Of a stretch of DNA of 64,000 nt, positions 54,644-63,038 are shown piece after piece. The DNA is from CAKZLS01 sp963786305 (GTDB lineage: Bacteria; Pseudomonadota; Alphaproteobacteria; Rhodospirillales; Defluviicoccaceae), in assembly GCA_963786305.1 (NCBI GenBank), contig CAWAYL010000014.1, positions 434,001 to 498,000 of the forward strand, written 5' to 3'. The position numbers and the translations under genes were made by a program. Positions within the stretch are counted from its first letter, which is position 1, and every line of letters begins with the position of its first letter. The notes beneath the pieces are model-generated. The model saw only the letters and a list, made by a program, of their open reading frames with translations, was not told the DNA's origin and did not search any database.

Positions 54644-56014
54644 ATGTTTCTCGAAATCGTTCGTTCCGAAGGCTTGGGTCATCTGTCGTATATTTTCGGC
54701 GACGGTGGTCGGGCGGCGGTCGTGGATCCACGCCGCGATTGCGACATTTACATGGACATCGCCTATCGCGAGGGCGCCCGGATCAGCCATATCTTCGAAA
54801 CGCATCGCAACGAGGACTACGTGATCGGCTCTCTGGATTTGGCGAGCCGTACCGACGCCGCGATCCTGCATGGCAAGGCGCTGCCCTTCGGTTACGGGGA
54901 CGCGGTGACGGATGGGGATACCATCGAACTCGGCGACATCCGCCTGACGGTGCTGGAAACGCCCGGACACACCATGGAAAGCATTTCGCTGGCTCTCGCC
55001 GACACGGGTTTCAGCGATGCGCCGATCGCCGTGTTCACCGGCGATGCGCTGTTCATCGGCGACGTCGGCCGGACGGATTTCTATCCTGACCGGGCCCGGG
55101 CCGTGGCCGGCCTCCTCTACGACAGCATCTTCGAGAAGCTTTTGCCGCTTGGCGACCATGTCATCCTCTACCCGGCCCATGGCGCCGGGTCGGTGTGCGG
55201 TTCGGGCATGGCGTCCCGGGAATTTTCTACCCTCGGTTATGAGCGCGAGCACAATCCGGCGCTCCAGGTCGCCGATCGCGAGACGTTCATCCGTCGCAAG
55301 ACCAGCGAGCACCATTATCAGCCGCCTTATTTCGAAAGGATGGAAACGGTCAACCTCGAGGGACCGCCGCTGTTGGGAAGCGTTCCACGCGCGCGTCCGC
55401 TCAGCGCCGACGAATTTGCCGCTCACATGGCCGACGGCGTCATCGCGCTCGACGTCCGAAGCCCGGAAGCCATCGCCGGCGCCCACATTCCGGGATCGCT
55501 GGCCATTCCTTGCGAAATGCTGCCGGCCTTCGCGGGCTGGTATCTGTCGTATGACAGTTCGGTCGAACTGGTGGCGGCAAGTTACGCGGACGCCCAGATC
55601 GCCGTCCGCCACCTCGCCCGGCTTGGCTACGACACCGTGGTTGGCTTTCTCGACGACGGCCTGCACGCGTGGGAAGTGAGCGGCCGGGACTACGACGCCA
55701 TTCCGGCGCTGCACGCCAAGGACCTGAAAGCCCGGATGAAGTCTCGCGAACCGTTCGTGCTGCTCGACGTTCGAGCCCGCGACGAGGTCGAGGCGGCGCG
55801 GCTTCCCAGGTGCACGCCCATTTATGTGGGCGAACTTCCGGCGCGGCTTGACGAGATCCCCGCCGAGCGGCCTATCACCACCTTTTGCGGCAGCGGCCAG
55901 CGCGCCGTGATCGCCGCCTCGATCCTCAAACGGCACGGCTTCGACGACGTGGAGGTTTGCCTGGGGTCGATGGCGGCTTGCAAGGCCATCGGGTGTTCGA
56001 TCGAAGAGGGGTGA
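54644..56014 (+). CDS. Metallo-beta-lactamase fold protein fused to two rhodanese domains
   Basis: 456 aa. Residues about 1-230 are an MBL fold of the persulfide-dioxygenase/glyoxalase II type (TPGHTMESISLAL, FTGDALFIGDVGR, YPAHGAGSVCGSG). The canonical T-H-x-H-x-D-H zinc site reads THRNEDY here, so one His is Asn. Residues about 265-360 are a rhodanese domain without its cysteine; 365-450 a second one with the catalytic loop FCGSGQRA. This architecture handles glutathione persulfide or polysulfide sulfur in relatives, but the altered site makes dioxygenase activity doubtful. CGGAGA precedes the ATG. Confidence 0.85.
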   Translation: MFLEIVRSEGLGHLSYIFGDGGRAAVVDPRRDCDIYMDIAYREGARISHIFETHRNEDYVIGSLDLASRTDAAILHGKALPFGYGDAVTDGDTIELGDIRLTVLETPGHTMESISLALADTGFSDAPIAVFTGDALFIGDVGRTDFYPDRARAVAGLLYDSIFEKLLPLGDHVILYPAHGAGSVCGSGMASREFSTLGYEREHNPALQVADRETFIRRKTSEHHYQPPYFERMETVNLEGPPLLGSVPRARPLSADEFAAHMADGVIALDVRSPEAIAGAHIPGSLAIPCEMLPAFAGWYLSYDSSVELVAASYADAQIAVRHLARLGYDTVVGFLDDGLHAWEVSGRDYDAIPALHAKDLKARMKSREPFVLLDVRARDEVEAARLPRCTPIYVGELPARLDEIPAERPITTFCGSGQRAVIAASILKRHGFDDVEVCLGSMAACKAIGCSIEEG

Positions 56015-56052
56015 CGCACCTGAGAGCCTAATTGGTGAGGGAAGAAACACAC

Positions 56053-57847
56053 GTGGTAACCCGAAGACACGTTCTCAAAACCGTATCCGCCGCAGTCGCG
56101 TTCGCGGCGCTCCAGCCTTTGCTTCCTGCCTGGGCCCGTAATATGGCGGGAACCCGCGGACCTGGAGATCCTCGCACCGGTCCGCACGAATTCGACCTGA
56201 CCATCGCCGAAACGCCGATCTCGATCGACGGCCGCCAGGGCGCGGCGATCACGTTGAACGGCGGCATTCCCGGTCCGCTCATGCGGTTCAAGGAGGGCGA
56301 GACCGTCACTATCCATGTGCACAACAGGCTGCCGGAGCCCACGTCCATCCACTGGCACGGCATTCTTCTACCGTTTCGGATGGACGGCGTACCTGGGGTT
56401 ACCTTTCCCGGCATCGAGGCGGGCACGACCTTCACCTATCAATACCAGTTGAAGCAGAGCGGCACCTACTGGTACCACAGCCATACCAAGCTTCAGGAGC
56501 AACTCGGGCACTACGGCCCGATGATCATCGACCCGGCGGAACCCGATCCGTTCGCTTACGATCGCGAGCACATCTTGGTGCTGTCGGACTGGATGTTCGA
56601 GAACCCCTACCGGGTGCTCGCCAAGCTCAACAAGATGAGCGACTACCCCAATTTCCAGAAGCGCACCGTCGCTACGTTCTTCGAAGATATCCAGGAAGCC
56701 GGCCTCGGCTTGACGCTCAGGGACCGCCTGAACTGGGGCGACATGCGCATGGACCCCACCGACATCGCCGACATCACCGGTTATCTCTACACCTATCTGA
56801 TGAACGGCCAGGGCCCCGACGAGCAACTGGACGGGGCTGTTCAATCCCGGCGAGCGGGTGCGGCTGCGCGTCATCAACGCCTCGTCGATGACCTTCTTCA
56901 ACGTCCGAATTCCCGGCCTGCCAATGACCGTGGTGCAGGCGGACGGTCAGAACGTCGAGCCGGTCGACGTCGACGAATTCCAGATCGGCGTCGCCGAAAC
57001 CTATGACGTCATCGTCCACCCCGCAAGGTCGGTCAGCCTACACCATCATGGCCGAATCGCTCGACCGCAGCGGTCATGCCCGCGGCACGCTGGCGACGCA
57101 AGAGGGGCTGGCGGCGCCGGTTCCGCCGCTCCGCGGACGGCCGCTCCGTACCATGATCGACATGGGAATGAAGATGGAGGGCATGGAGATGGGCGGAGCG
57201 AGTGAGGCGGACGCGCATCCCGGTCACATGGGCATGATGGACCCCCAAGGTGGCCAGAGCGGCAACACCCAGGGTCGGCAGCATCATCGAATCCGCCGGA
57301 CCGATCGTCGCCCGCCATGGCCCCGACGGTCACGGCCTCGGCAATATCACGATCGCGGAGTTCCAGCGCGATCGTCTCGGCGAGCGGGGAACGGGACTGG
57401 AGGACGTCGACCACCGCGTTCTCGTCTACACCGATCTCAGGTCGGTAACGCCCTATAACCTGAGCCCCCCCGACCGCGAAATCGAGCTCCACCTCACCGG
57501 GAACATGAACCGCTACATGTGGTCGTTCGACGGCAAGAAATTTTCCCAGGTCGACGGCCCAATTGCGTTCCAGGTACGGCGAGCGGGTGCGCCTCGTCAT
57601 GGTCAACGATACCATGATGGAGCACCCGATCCATCTGCACGGCATGTTCATGGAACTCGAGAACGGTCACGGGGCACATATTCCGCGCAAACATACCATC
57701 AGCGTTAAGGCGGGCGAACGCCTGTCGGTGCTGATCGACGCCAACGCGCGAGGCCGCTGGGCGTTCCACTGTCACTTCCTCTATCACCTGGAAATGGGCA
57801 TGTTCCGCGTCGTCGAGGTGACGCCCTACGATGGAGATCCGTCATGA
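56053..57847 (+). CDS. copA: CopA-type multicopper oxidase (four frameshifts)
   Basis: About 595 residues. A Tat signal (TRRHVLKTVSAAVAFAALQP) leads to three cupredoxin domains. Copper sites: SIHWHGILLP, YWYHSHTKLQEQ, HPIHLHGMFMEL and HCHFLYHLEMGMFRVVEV. A Met-rich stretch (MIDMGMKMEGMEMGG, HPGHMGMMD) around residue 390 is typical of CopA copper binding. Frames change near 56827, 57020, 57275 and 57575, each consistent with one extra base, mostly in C or G runs. It oxidises Cu(I) in the periplasm. GTG start chosen behind AGGGAAG. It overlaps copB by 4 bp. Confidence 0.88.
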
Positions 57848-58600
57848 CCGTCGCCGCGCGGCTATTCGTGGTCCTGACGGGGCTGCTCGCAGCCGGCGGC
57901 GCGGCGGCCGAGGAGATGACACCCGACGGCGCGCCGGCGGATTGGCCGGAGCCGGTGATGGACCAGCAAATTTACTATTTCTTGAAGACCGACCGCCTGG
58001 AAGCTCAGACCAACGAGGGCGACGGCCTGTTCGTGTGGGACGCCGAGGGGTGGGTCGGCGGCGACTACAACAAGCTGTGGATCAAGTCCGAGGGCGAGTA
58101 TCTGTTCGAGCACAACCGTCTCGAAGCGGCCGAGGTGCAGGCCCTCTACAGCCGCGCAATCACTCCGTTCTTCGATGTCCAGGCCGGGGTTCGCCATGAC
58201 TTCAAGCCCGACCCCTCGCGTACATTCGGCGTTCTCGGCATTGAGGGGCTCGCGCCCTACTGGTTCGAAATCGACGCCGCCGGGTTCGTCAGCGACGACG
58301 GCGACGTGTCGGCCCGCCTGGAGGCGGAGTACGACTTTCTGTTCACCCAGAGGCTCATTCTCCAGCCGCGCGTCGAGTTGAACTTCGCCGTGCAGGACGT
58401 CAAGAAACTCGGCATCGGCTCGGGCCTGAGCACGGCCGAACTGGGTTTGAGGCTGCGCTACGAGTTCGTACGCCAGGTGGCGCCCTATATCGGCGTCTCG
58501 TGGACGCGTCTCGTCGGGCAAGACCGAGGACTTCGCGCGCGACGAGGGCGAGCAGGTGAGCAGCGTCTCCTTCGTCGCCGGCGTCCGGCTGTGGTTTTAG
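57844..58600 (+). CDS. copB: CopB copper-resistance outer-membrane protein (one frameshift)
   Basis: About 250 residues: signal peptide (LFVVLTGLLAAGGAAAEE) and a beta-barrel-like body with CopB segments (YYFLKTDRLEAQ, DAEGWVGGDYNKLWIKSEGE, YSRAITPFFDVQAGVRHDF, RYEFVRQVAPYIGVSW). Near 58518 a G run is one base too long; the other frame gives the proper end FVAGVRLWF with a terminal Phe, as in outer-membrane barrels, stop at 58600. Translationally coupled to copA. Confidence 0.88.
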
Positions 58601-58680
58601 GGCGCCGCCGATGTCCATGCAGTTTCGGCAGTTCGCGCCTCTGGCATTTTTACGGCGAGGCGGCGAAAACAGCTGGCGAG

Positions 58681-58773
58681 GGCCTTTCGGGGTTTCCGGA
58701 CGGCGCCGCGCGGCGCTTATGATGCTGGCGCATCCCCGCGTACCACGATCCTCGCCGGAAACCCCGCAAGGCC
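58681..58773. repeat. Long imperfect inverted repeat after copB
   Basis: Arms GGCCTTTCGGGGTTTCCGG (58681-58699) and the complement at 58755-58773, 18 of 19 matching, with a 55-nt loop. Sits in the 303-bp gap 58601-58903 with the terminator at 58827. Could be a structured RNA element or a remnant of a mobile element; no target duplication is seen. Confidence 0.6.
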
Positions 58774-58826
58774 GTCACAATGGGTCACCATTATCTACCG
58801 TTGGTATTGGTGATGAACGCAACAAC

Positions 58827-58858
58827 AAAAGCCGACCGGGCAACCCCGATCGGCTTTT
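58827..58858. terminator. Rho-independent terminator
   Basis: AAAAGCCGA and TCGGCTTTT with an inner CGGG/CCCG stem: a good hairpin with an A run before and a T run after, so it can serve copAB and the convergent gene at 58904. Confidence 0.9.
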
Positions 58859-58903
58859 AGCAATTTTTCATAGTGTAAGGGTAATTAAGGTCAACTCATC
58901 GAA

Positions 58904-59302
58904 TCACCTGGTTTTTCCGCTACCCTCGCCACCAACGTTGCCCGGAAGTTTCTCTTCGACCGGGACGCCCTGCGGCCTCTCGCCCCCGCTCGTTGTGTAA
59001 CCCTTCTCGTCTATCGCGCCGACCGGGTTGGCATGCCCTTCGCCGCCGACGTTGCCGGGCAGCGGGTTCTCGCGCTTGTTCAATTCACTGTCGCCGGCGC
59101 TGCTGTGATCGCGCTTCTCGATCAGGTTCTTTTCGCGGGCGAAATTGCCGGCCGCGCCTTCGCCACCTTTGTTACCAGGAAGTGTACCGATGGCCGGTGT
59201 TTCCGCGCCCTTTTCCGCACCCGTGGTTTGAGCCTGAGCGTTCGACGAGAACGCCGCAAGACCAAGTGCGAGGGCAATCGCTGTTGCGGATCGTATACGC
59301 AT
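58904..59302 (-). CDS. Secreted protein with three LPGN-x-GGEG repeats
   Basis: 132 aa. A signal peptide (MRIRSATAIALALGLAAFSS, cut after QAQ) and a hydrophilic mature part with LPGNKGGEGAAGN, LPGNVGGEGHANP and LPGNVGGEGSGKTR about 33-40 residues apart. There is no cysteine or membrane helix. AAGGAA precedes the ATG. I do not recognise the family. In the 320-bp gap behind it (59303-59623) the only thing I see is a weak Crp-like site TTAAC-CTAT-GATAG (59457-59470). Confidence 0.72.
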   Translation of the reverse strand: MRIRSATAIALALGLAAFSSNAQAQTTGAEKGAETPAIGTLPGNKGGEGAAGNFAREKNLIEKRDHSSAGDSELNKRENPLPGNVGGEGHANPVGAIDEKGYTTSGGERPQGVPVEEKLPGNVGGEGSGKTR

Positions 59303-59623
59303 GATAGCATTCCTTTCTGTATTGCACTGCGGGGTCTCGAAGACATTGGCCTCTACCCCGTGGATTGCGGTCGATCTCCACCTCGGTAGTGCCCGCGGTC
59401 GGCGACCCCTCTCAACTTTCTTGCGACCAGTATGGCGACGGTGTGGTCACGACACATTAACCTATGATAGCTCGTTCACGACACCGCTCGGGTTTGCGTC
59501 GCGCCGCGTTGACCATACGCTTGGTCCGACTGGCGCCCAACGCCATGACCCATTCTGTATTGCGGTGGATATAGAGGCGGATGTTTGCGCGTTCAAGGGC
59601 ATGGTGACCGATCGCGGTGTTGG

Positions 59624-59917
59624 TCATTCCGGTTCGGCGCGATTCCACGTGTTGACCCGTTTGTGGCGCGCCCAGGGGGTGACGGCGGCGTTGAAGGATT
59701 TGAAGTGGTCGGTCTCCAGGTGCGCCTGGAAGGCACCGGCGGTGTCGTAGAGTTCGTAGAGGAAGACCCGGTCGGGGCGCGCCGGGTCGAAGCAGACGTC
59801 GAAGCGCCGACAGGCGTCCTCGCGCTCGAGCGAGTCGCGGGCCTGGGCAAGGACGGCCTCACGAAAGGCTTTGACGTGGGCGGGGTAGATTTCAAAGCTG
59901 ACGGTGACGACGTACAT
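59624..59917 (-). CDS. Antibiotic-biosynthesis-monooxygenase (ABM) domain protein
   Basis: 97 aa, a dimeric alpha/beta ferredoxin-like fold: VVTVSFEIYPAHVKAFREAV, FLYELYDTAGAFQAHLETDH. Relatives are quinol monooxygenases or small ligand-binding proteins. It is the last gene of the acid-sugar operon, 20 bp after the aldolase gene, and may handle a by-product or assist binding; the role is inferred. Confidence 0.82.
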   Translation of the reverse strand: MYVVTVSFEIYPAHVKAFREAVLAQARDSLEREDACRRFDVCFDPARPDRVFLYELYDTAGAFQAHLETDHFKSFNAAVTPWARHKRVNTWNRAEPE

Positions 59918-59937
59918 GTGGGGTGTCCTCTGGAAAT

Positions 59938-60576
59938 TCAGCCACCGAAGCGGTCGCGCAGCTCGGCGACCTGTTCGGGCGTCAACAGGCGAAGCGCCAT
60001 GCCCCGGAGCATGAGATAGAGCTTGGCCGTTTCCTCCAGTTCTTCGGTGGCGTGGATGGCGTTCTCCAGGCTTGTTCCGGCGACGACCGGTCCGTGGTTG
60101 GCGAGCAGGACGGCGTGGTGTTTGCCGGCGAGCCGGCCGACGGCGCCGGCGAGCGCGGCGTCGCCGGGCGGGAAATAGGGGACCAGCGGCAGCCGGCCGA
60201 CCCGCATGATGTAGTATGCGGTGATGGCCGGCAGCACGTCGGCGGGGTCGACCTCGGCGAGCGCGCTGACCGCCACCGAATGGGTGGAATGCAGGTGGAC
60301 GACGGCGCGGGCGTCCGCGCGGTGGTCGTACATGGTCACGTGGAGGAACGATTCCTTAGTGGGCGGATCGCCGGCAACGAGGGTGCCGTCGACATCGAGG
60401 CGCGACAGGCGCGCCGGGTCGAGGGCGCCCATGGACGCGTTGGTGGGGGTCATCAGCCAGCCGCCGTCGTCGAGCCGGGCGCTGATGTTGCCGGTGCTGC
60501 CGAAGGTGAGGCCGCGGTCGAACAGCGACTTGGCCATGGCGCAGATGGTGTCGCGGGTTTTGGTCTCTGGGTTCAT
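59938..60576 (-). CDS. otnC: Class II aldolase family, 3-oxo-tetronate 4-phosphate decarboxylase type
   Basis: 212 aa. Zinc-binding His residues lie in VVHLHSTHSVAVSAL and LANHGPVVAG; TFGSTGNISARL is the phosphate/glycine motif, with the proton-donor Glu in PTKESFLH. Proteins of this kind, coded next to an OtnK, decarboxylate 3-oxo-tetronate 4-phosphate to dihydroxyacetone phosphate. The start codon overlaps the end of the kinase gene by 4 bp. The specific stereochemistry of the substrate is not visible. Confidence 0.85.
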   Translation of the reverse strand: MNPETKTRDTICAMAKSLFDRGLTFGSTGNISARLDDGGWLMTPTNASMGALDPARLSRLDVDGTLVAGDPPTKESFLHVTMYDHRADARAVVHLHSTHSVAVSALAEVDPADVLPAITAYYIMRVGRLPLVPYFPPGDAALAGAVGRLAGKHHAVLLANHGPVVAGTSLENAIHATEELEETAKLYLMLRGMALRLLTPEQVAELRDRFGG

Positions 60577-61832
60577 TGCAGGTGTTTCCAGGCTTTGACG
60601 AAGAAATCGGGGGCGCCGAAGTTGCCGGATTTCAGCGCAAGGGCGAGCGGACGCCCGCCGAGGGCGCGGGTCCACGGAACGCCGGGGTCGATCTCCGGAC
60701 CGATCTCCAGGGCGCCGACGCCGAGCGCGCTCACCACGGCGCCGGATGTCTCGCCGCCGGCGACGATGAGCCGGGCAAAATCGTGGGCCGCCAGCGCCGT
60801 GGCGACGCTGGCCAGCGTCTGCTCCACCAGTCTTCCGGCGGCATCCCGGCCCAGTTCGGCCTGGATGCGTTGAAGGGCGTCGGGAGCGGCGCTGGAATAG
60901 ATGAGAACCGGAGCGGCCGTATCCTGGCCTCGCGCCCAATCGACAATGTGGGCAACGCTCAGTGACCCCGACGCGAGGGCCAGCGGATCCACCTCGAAGC
61001 TCGGCATCCCGGCGCCCGTTGCGGCGGCGATCTGTTCGCGGGTGGCGGCCGAGCAACTGCCGGCGAGGATGGCGGCGCGGCCCTCCGGTGCCTCGAAGTC
61101 GCCGAGCGGGTCGGTGGTGGCGAGCAGCCCCTGGCGGCGGAAATTGTCGGCCAGGCCGATGGCGACGCCGGAGCCGCCGGTGATCAGCCGCAATGCGGCC
61201 GCGGCCGCGCCGATGTCGCGGAGATGGCGCTCGTTGAGCGCATCGACGATGGCGATGCGGATACCCGCCGCCCGGACTCGTTCGAAGGCGGCGGTGATGG
61301 CGTCGGGCCCCCGGTCGACGTCGGCGTAGGAGACCAGGCCGATGGGCAGGCGGGTTTGGCGCCGCAGCACCCGGACCAGGTCGGAATCCCGCATGGGGGT
61401 CAGAGGATGATCCTTGAGCGGGCTTTCGGACAATAGCTGGTCGCCGACGAACAGGTGGCCCCGGTAGACGGTGCGGCCGTTTTCGGGGAAGGCGGGACAG
61501 GCGATGGCGAAGGCGTTGCCGACGCGCAGCAAAAGCGCCTCGGCGACCGGGCCGATGTTGCCGGCATCGGTGGAATCGAAGGTGGAGCAGTACTTGAAGA
61601 ACAGTTGCCGGGCGCCGGCGTCGAGCAGGGCGTTGGCGCTGTTCATGGACTGGGTGATGGCCTCGGACTTCGAACTCGTTCGGGTCTTGAGCGCCACCAC
61701 CACGGCGTCGGCGTCGGGCAGCGACGCCGCGGTTTCGGGAACGCCGATCACCTGGACCGTCCGCATGCCGCCGCGTACCAGCGTAACGGCCAGGTCCGTG
61801 GCGCCGGTGAAGTCGTCGGCAATGCAGCCCAA
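60573..61832 (-). CDS. otnK: Four-carbon acid sugar kinase (3-oxo-tetronate kinase)
   Basis: 419 aa of the DUF1537 kinase family: GCIADDFTGATDLAVTLVRG at the N-terminus (substrate domain), FKYCSTFDSTDAGNIGPVAE, AFPENGRTVYRGHLFV, and the C-terminal nucleotide-binding part LIVAGGETSGAVVSALGVGA. It phosphorylates a 3-oxo-tetronate (from threonate or erythronate) at C4. The start is odd: the first codons read TTG-GGC behind an in-frame stop (TAG) 9 bp upstream, with no good ribosome site, so the start may be damaged by a base error. Family N-termini have about five more residues. Confidence 0.85.
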   Translation of the reverse strand: MGCIADDFTGATDLAVTLVRGGMRTVQVIGVPETAASLPDADAVVVALKTRTSSKSEAITQSMNSANALLDAGARQLFFKYCSTFDSTDAGNIGPVAEALLLRVGNAFAIACPAFPENGRTVYRGHLFVGDQLLSESPLKDHPLTPMRDSDLVRVLRRQTRLPIGLVSYADVDRGPDAITAAFERVRAAGIRIAIVDALNERHLRDIGAAAAALRLITGGSGVAIGLADNFRRQGLLATTDPLGDFEAPEGRAAILAGSCSAATREQIAAATGAGMPSFEVDPLALASGSLSVAHIVDWARGQDTAAPVLIYSSAAPDALQRIQAELGRDAAGRLVEQTLASVATALAAHDFARLIVAGGETSGAVVSALGVGALEIGPEIDPGVPWTRALGGRPLALALKSGNFGAPDFFVKAWKHLQ

Positions 61833-61876
61833 CAGAACAGGCTATGACGAGTCCTTCCCGTTAATTGTTTCCGGCG

Positions 61877-62722
61877 CTAGGGGGTTTCGGCGATGATGTC
61901 GATGATGGCGCGGGCGGCCTCGCTGAGTGCCATGAGGGCCATCGAACTCGATGGGATGGACCCGGCCGGACGCGAACCCTCGGTGACGGCGGCGTCGAGC
62001 ACCGTGGCGGCGGTCTTCAGGGCGTCGACGTCGTGGCGCTCTCCGAGCCATTCCAGCATCATCGCCGCCGACAGGATCATCGCCGTCGGGTTGGCCTTGT
62101 CCCGGCCGGCGATGTCCGGGGCACTGCCGTGAGCGGGTTGGAACATCGCGTGGCCGCGGCCGATCTCGGCGCACGGCGCCATGCCCATGCCGCCCACCAG
62201 GGCGGCGGTGAGGTCGGAGAGGATGTCGCCGAACATGTTCTCCATGACCAGCACGTCGAATTCCCAGGGCCGGCGGATCAGGTCGAGGGCCTGAGCGTCG
62301 ACGTAGTTGTAGCTGATCGCGATGTCGGGATTGCGGACGGCGCGTTCGTCGCGCAGCCGGCGCGGCGCGTTGGGGTAGGCCTTCGCCGGCCTGAGCCCGG
62401 TGCAGAGTTTGAACGCGGTGCGGATGCGGAGATGCGGCGAGATCTCGGTGCCATTGTCGTGGCGGACGGCGGGATCGCCGATGGCGCCGAGCAGTATCGC
62501 GTCGTCCCGCCCGAGGGCTTCGAAGTCCTCGTCGGTGATGTCGACACCGGTTTCGGCGAACAAGGCGGCGCCGGCGCGGTACGGAATATACGCCAGGGAA
62601 TAGCCGCCGACCCGTCGCTCAAGTGCGTCGAGAATGGCCCGGCAGGCGGCCATGATTTCCAGGCCGATGCCGTCGCCGGGCACAACGGCGATGCGAATGT
62701 CCGAATTCCGCGCCAACAACAC
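61877..62722 (-). CDS. Isopropylmalate/tartrate dehydrogenase-family protein with an internal deletion
   Basis: 281 aa, against about 350 in the family. RIAVVPGDGIGLEIM and AILLGAIGDPAVR are at the N-terminus; NMFGDILSDLTAALVGGMGM and HGSAPDIAGRDKANPTAMIL at the C-terminus. Between RLRDERAVR and NPDIAISYNYVDA (near 62330-62340) about 70-75 residues are missing in frame, including the Tyr and the Lys that relatives use in catalysis. It would oxidise a 4-carbon hydroxyacid as the first step of the operon, but as read it is probably inactive. The start is GTG behind GGGAGA; TTG codons follow it. Confidence 0.7.
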   Translation of the reverse strand: MLLARNSDIRIAVVPGDGIGLEIMAACRAILDALERRVGGYSLAYIPYRAGAALFAETGVDITDEDFEALGRDDAILLGAIGDPAVRHDNGTEISPHLRIRTAFKLCTGLRPAKAYPNAPRRLRDERAVRNPDIAISYNYVDAQALDLIRRPWEFDVLVMENMFGDILSDLTAALVGGMGMAPCAEIGRGHAMFQPAHGSAPDIAGRDKANPTAMILSAAMMLEWLGERHDVDALKTAATVLDAAVTEGSRPAGSIPSSSMALMALSEAARAIIDIIAETP

Positions 62723-62764
62723 TCTCCCGTTCTCCCCGGCAACGGCCGAGGAGCGCCCGCGGCG

Positions 62765-62794
62765 AATAATGCATACTATTACGTATGCATTATT
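62765..62794. promoter_or_regulatory. Perfect 12-bp inverted repeat, operator of the acid-sugar operon
   Basis: AATAATGCATAC, a 6-bp spacer TATTAC, and the exact complement GTATGCATTATT. It starts 43 bp upstream of the first gene. The half-site recalls GntR (FCD) operators, which often regulate acid-sugar operons; no regulator gene is in the window. Confidence 0.75.
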
Positions 62795-62938
62795 GTGTGC
62801 AAATGCAAAGCGCTCGACGCATCCACACGGCCGTCGCCGGCGGGCGCTTCGGGCGGGATGTGGCCCACGCGGGACTTTCGCCGGAAGGTGCGGGGGGCAA
62901 CAGTGAAGCGCAGGATCGAGCCGCGCGGCTTTAGCGTT

Positions 62939-62970
62939 TTCGGATCCGACCACATTGGGTCGGATCCGAA
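62939..62970. terminator. Hairpin between the acid-sugar operon and the DUF1206 gene
   Basis: TTCGGATCCGACC-ACATTG-GGTCGGATCCGAA, perfect 13-bp arms. It lies 68 bp after the DUF1206 stop. No T run is seen in the minus-strand direction, so it may terminate or insulate. Confidence 0.55.
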
Positions 62971-63038
62971 CCGCGGCTGGGTGACGCGGCAGCGAGCTCC
63001 CGGGCAGGGACCACCGGTTTCGAAGGCCTGTCAGATTG

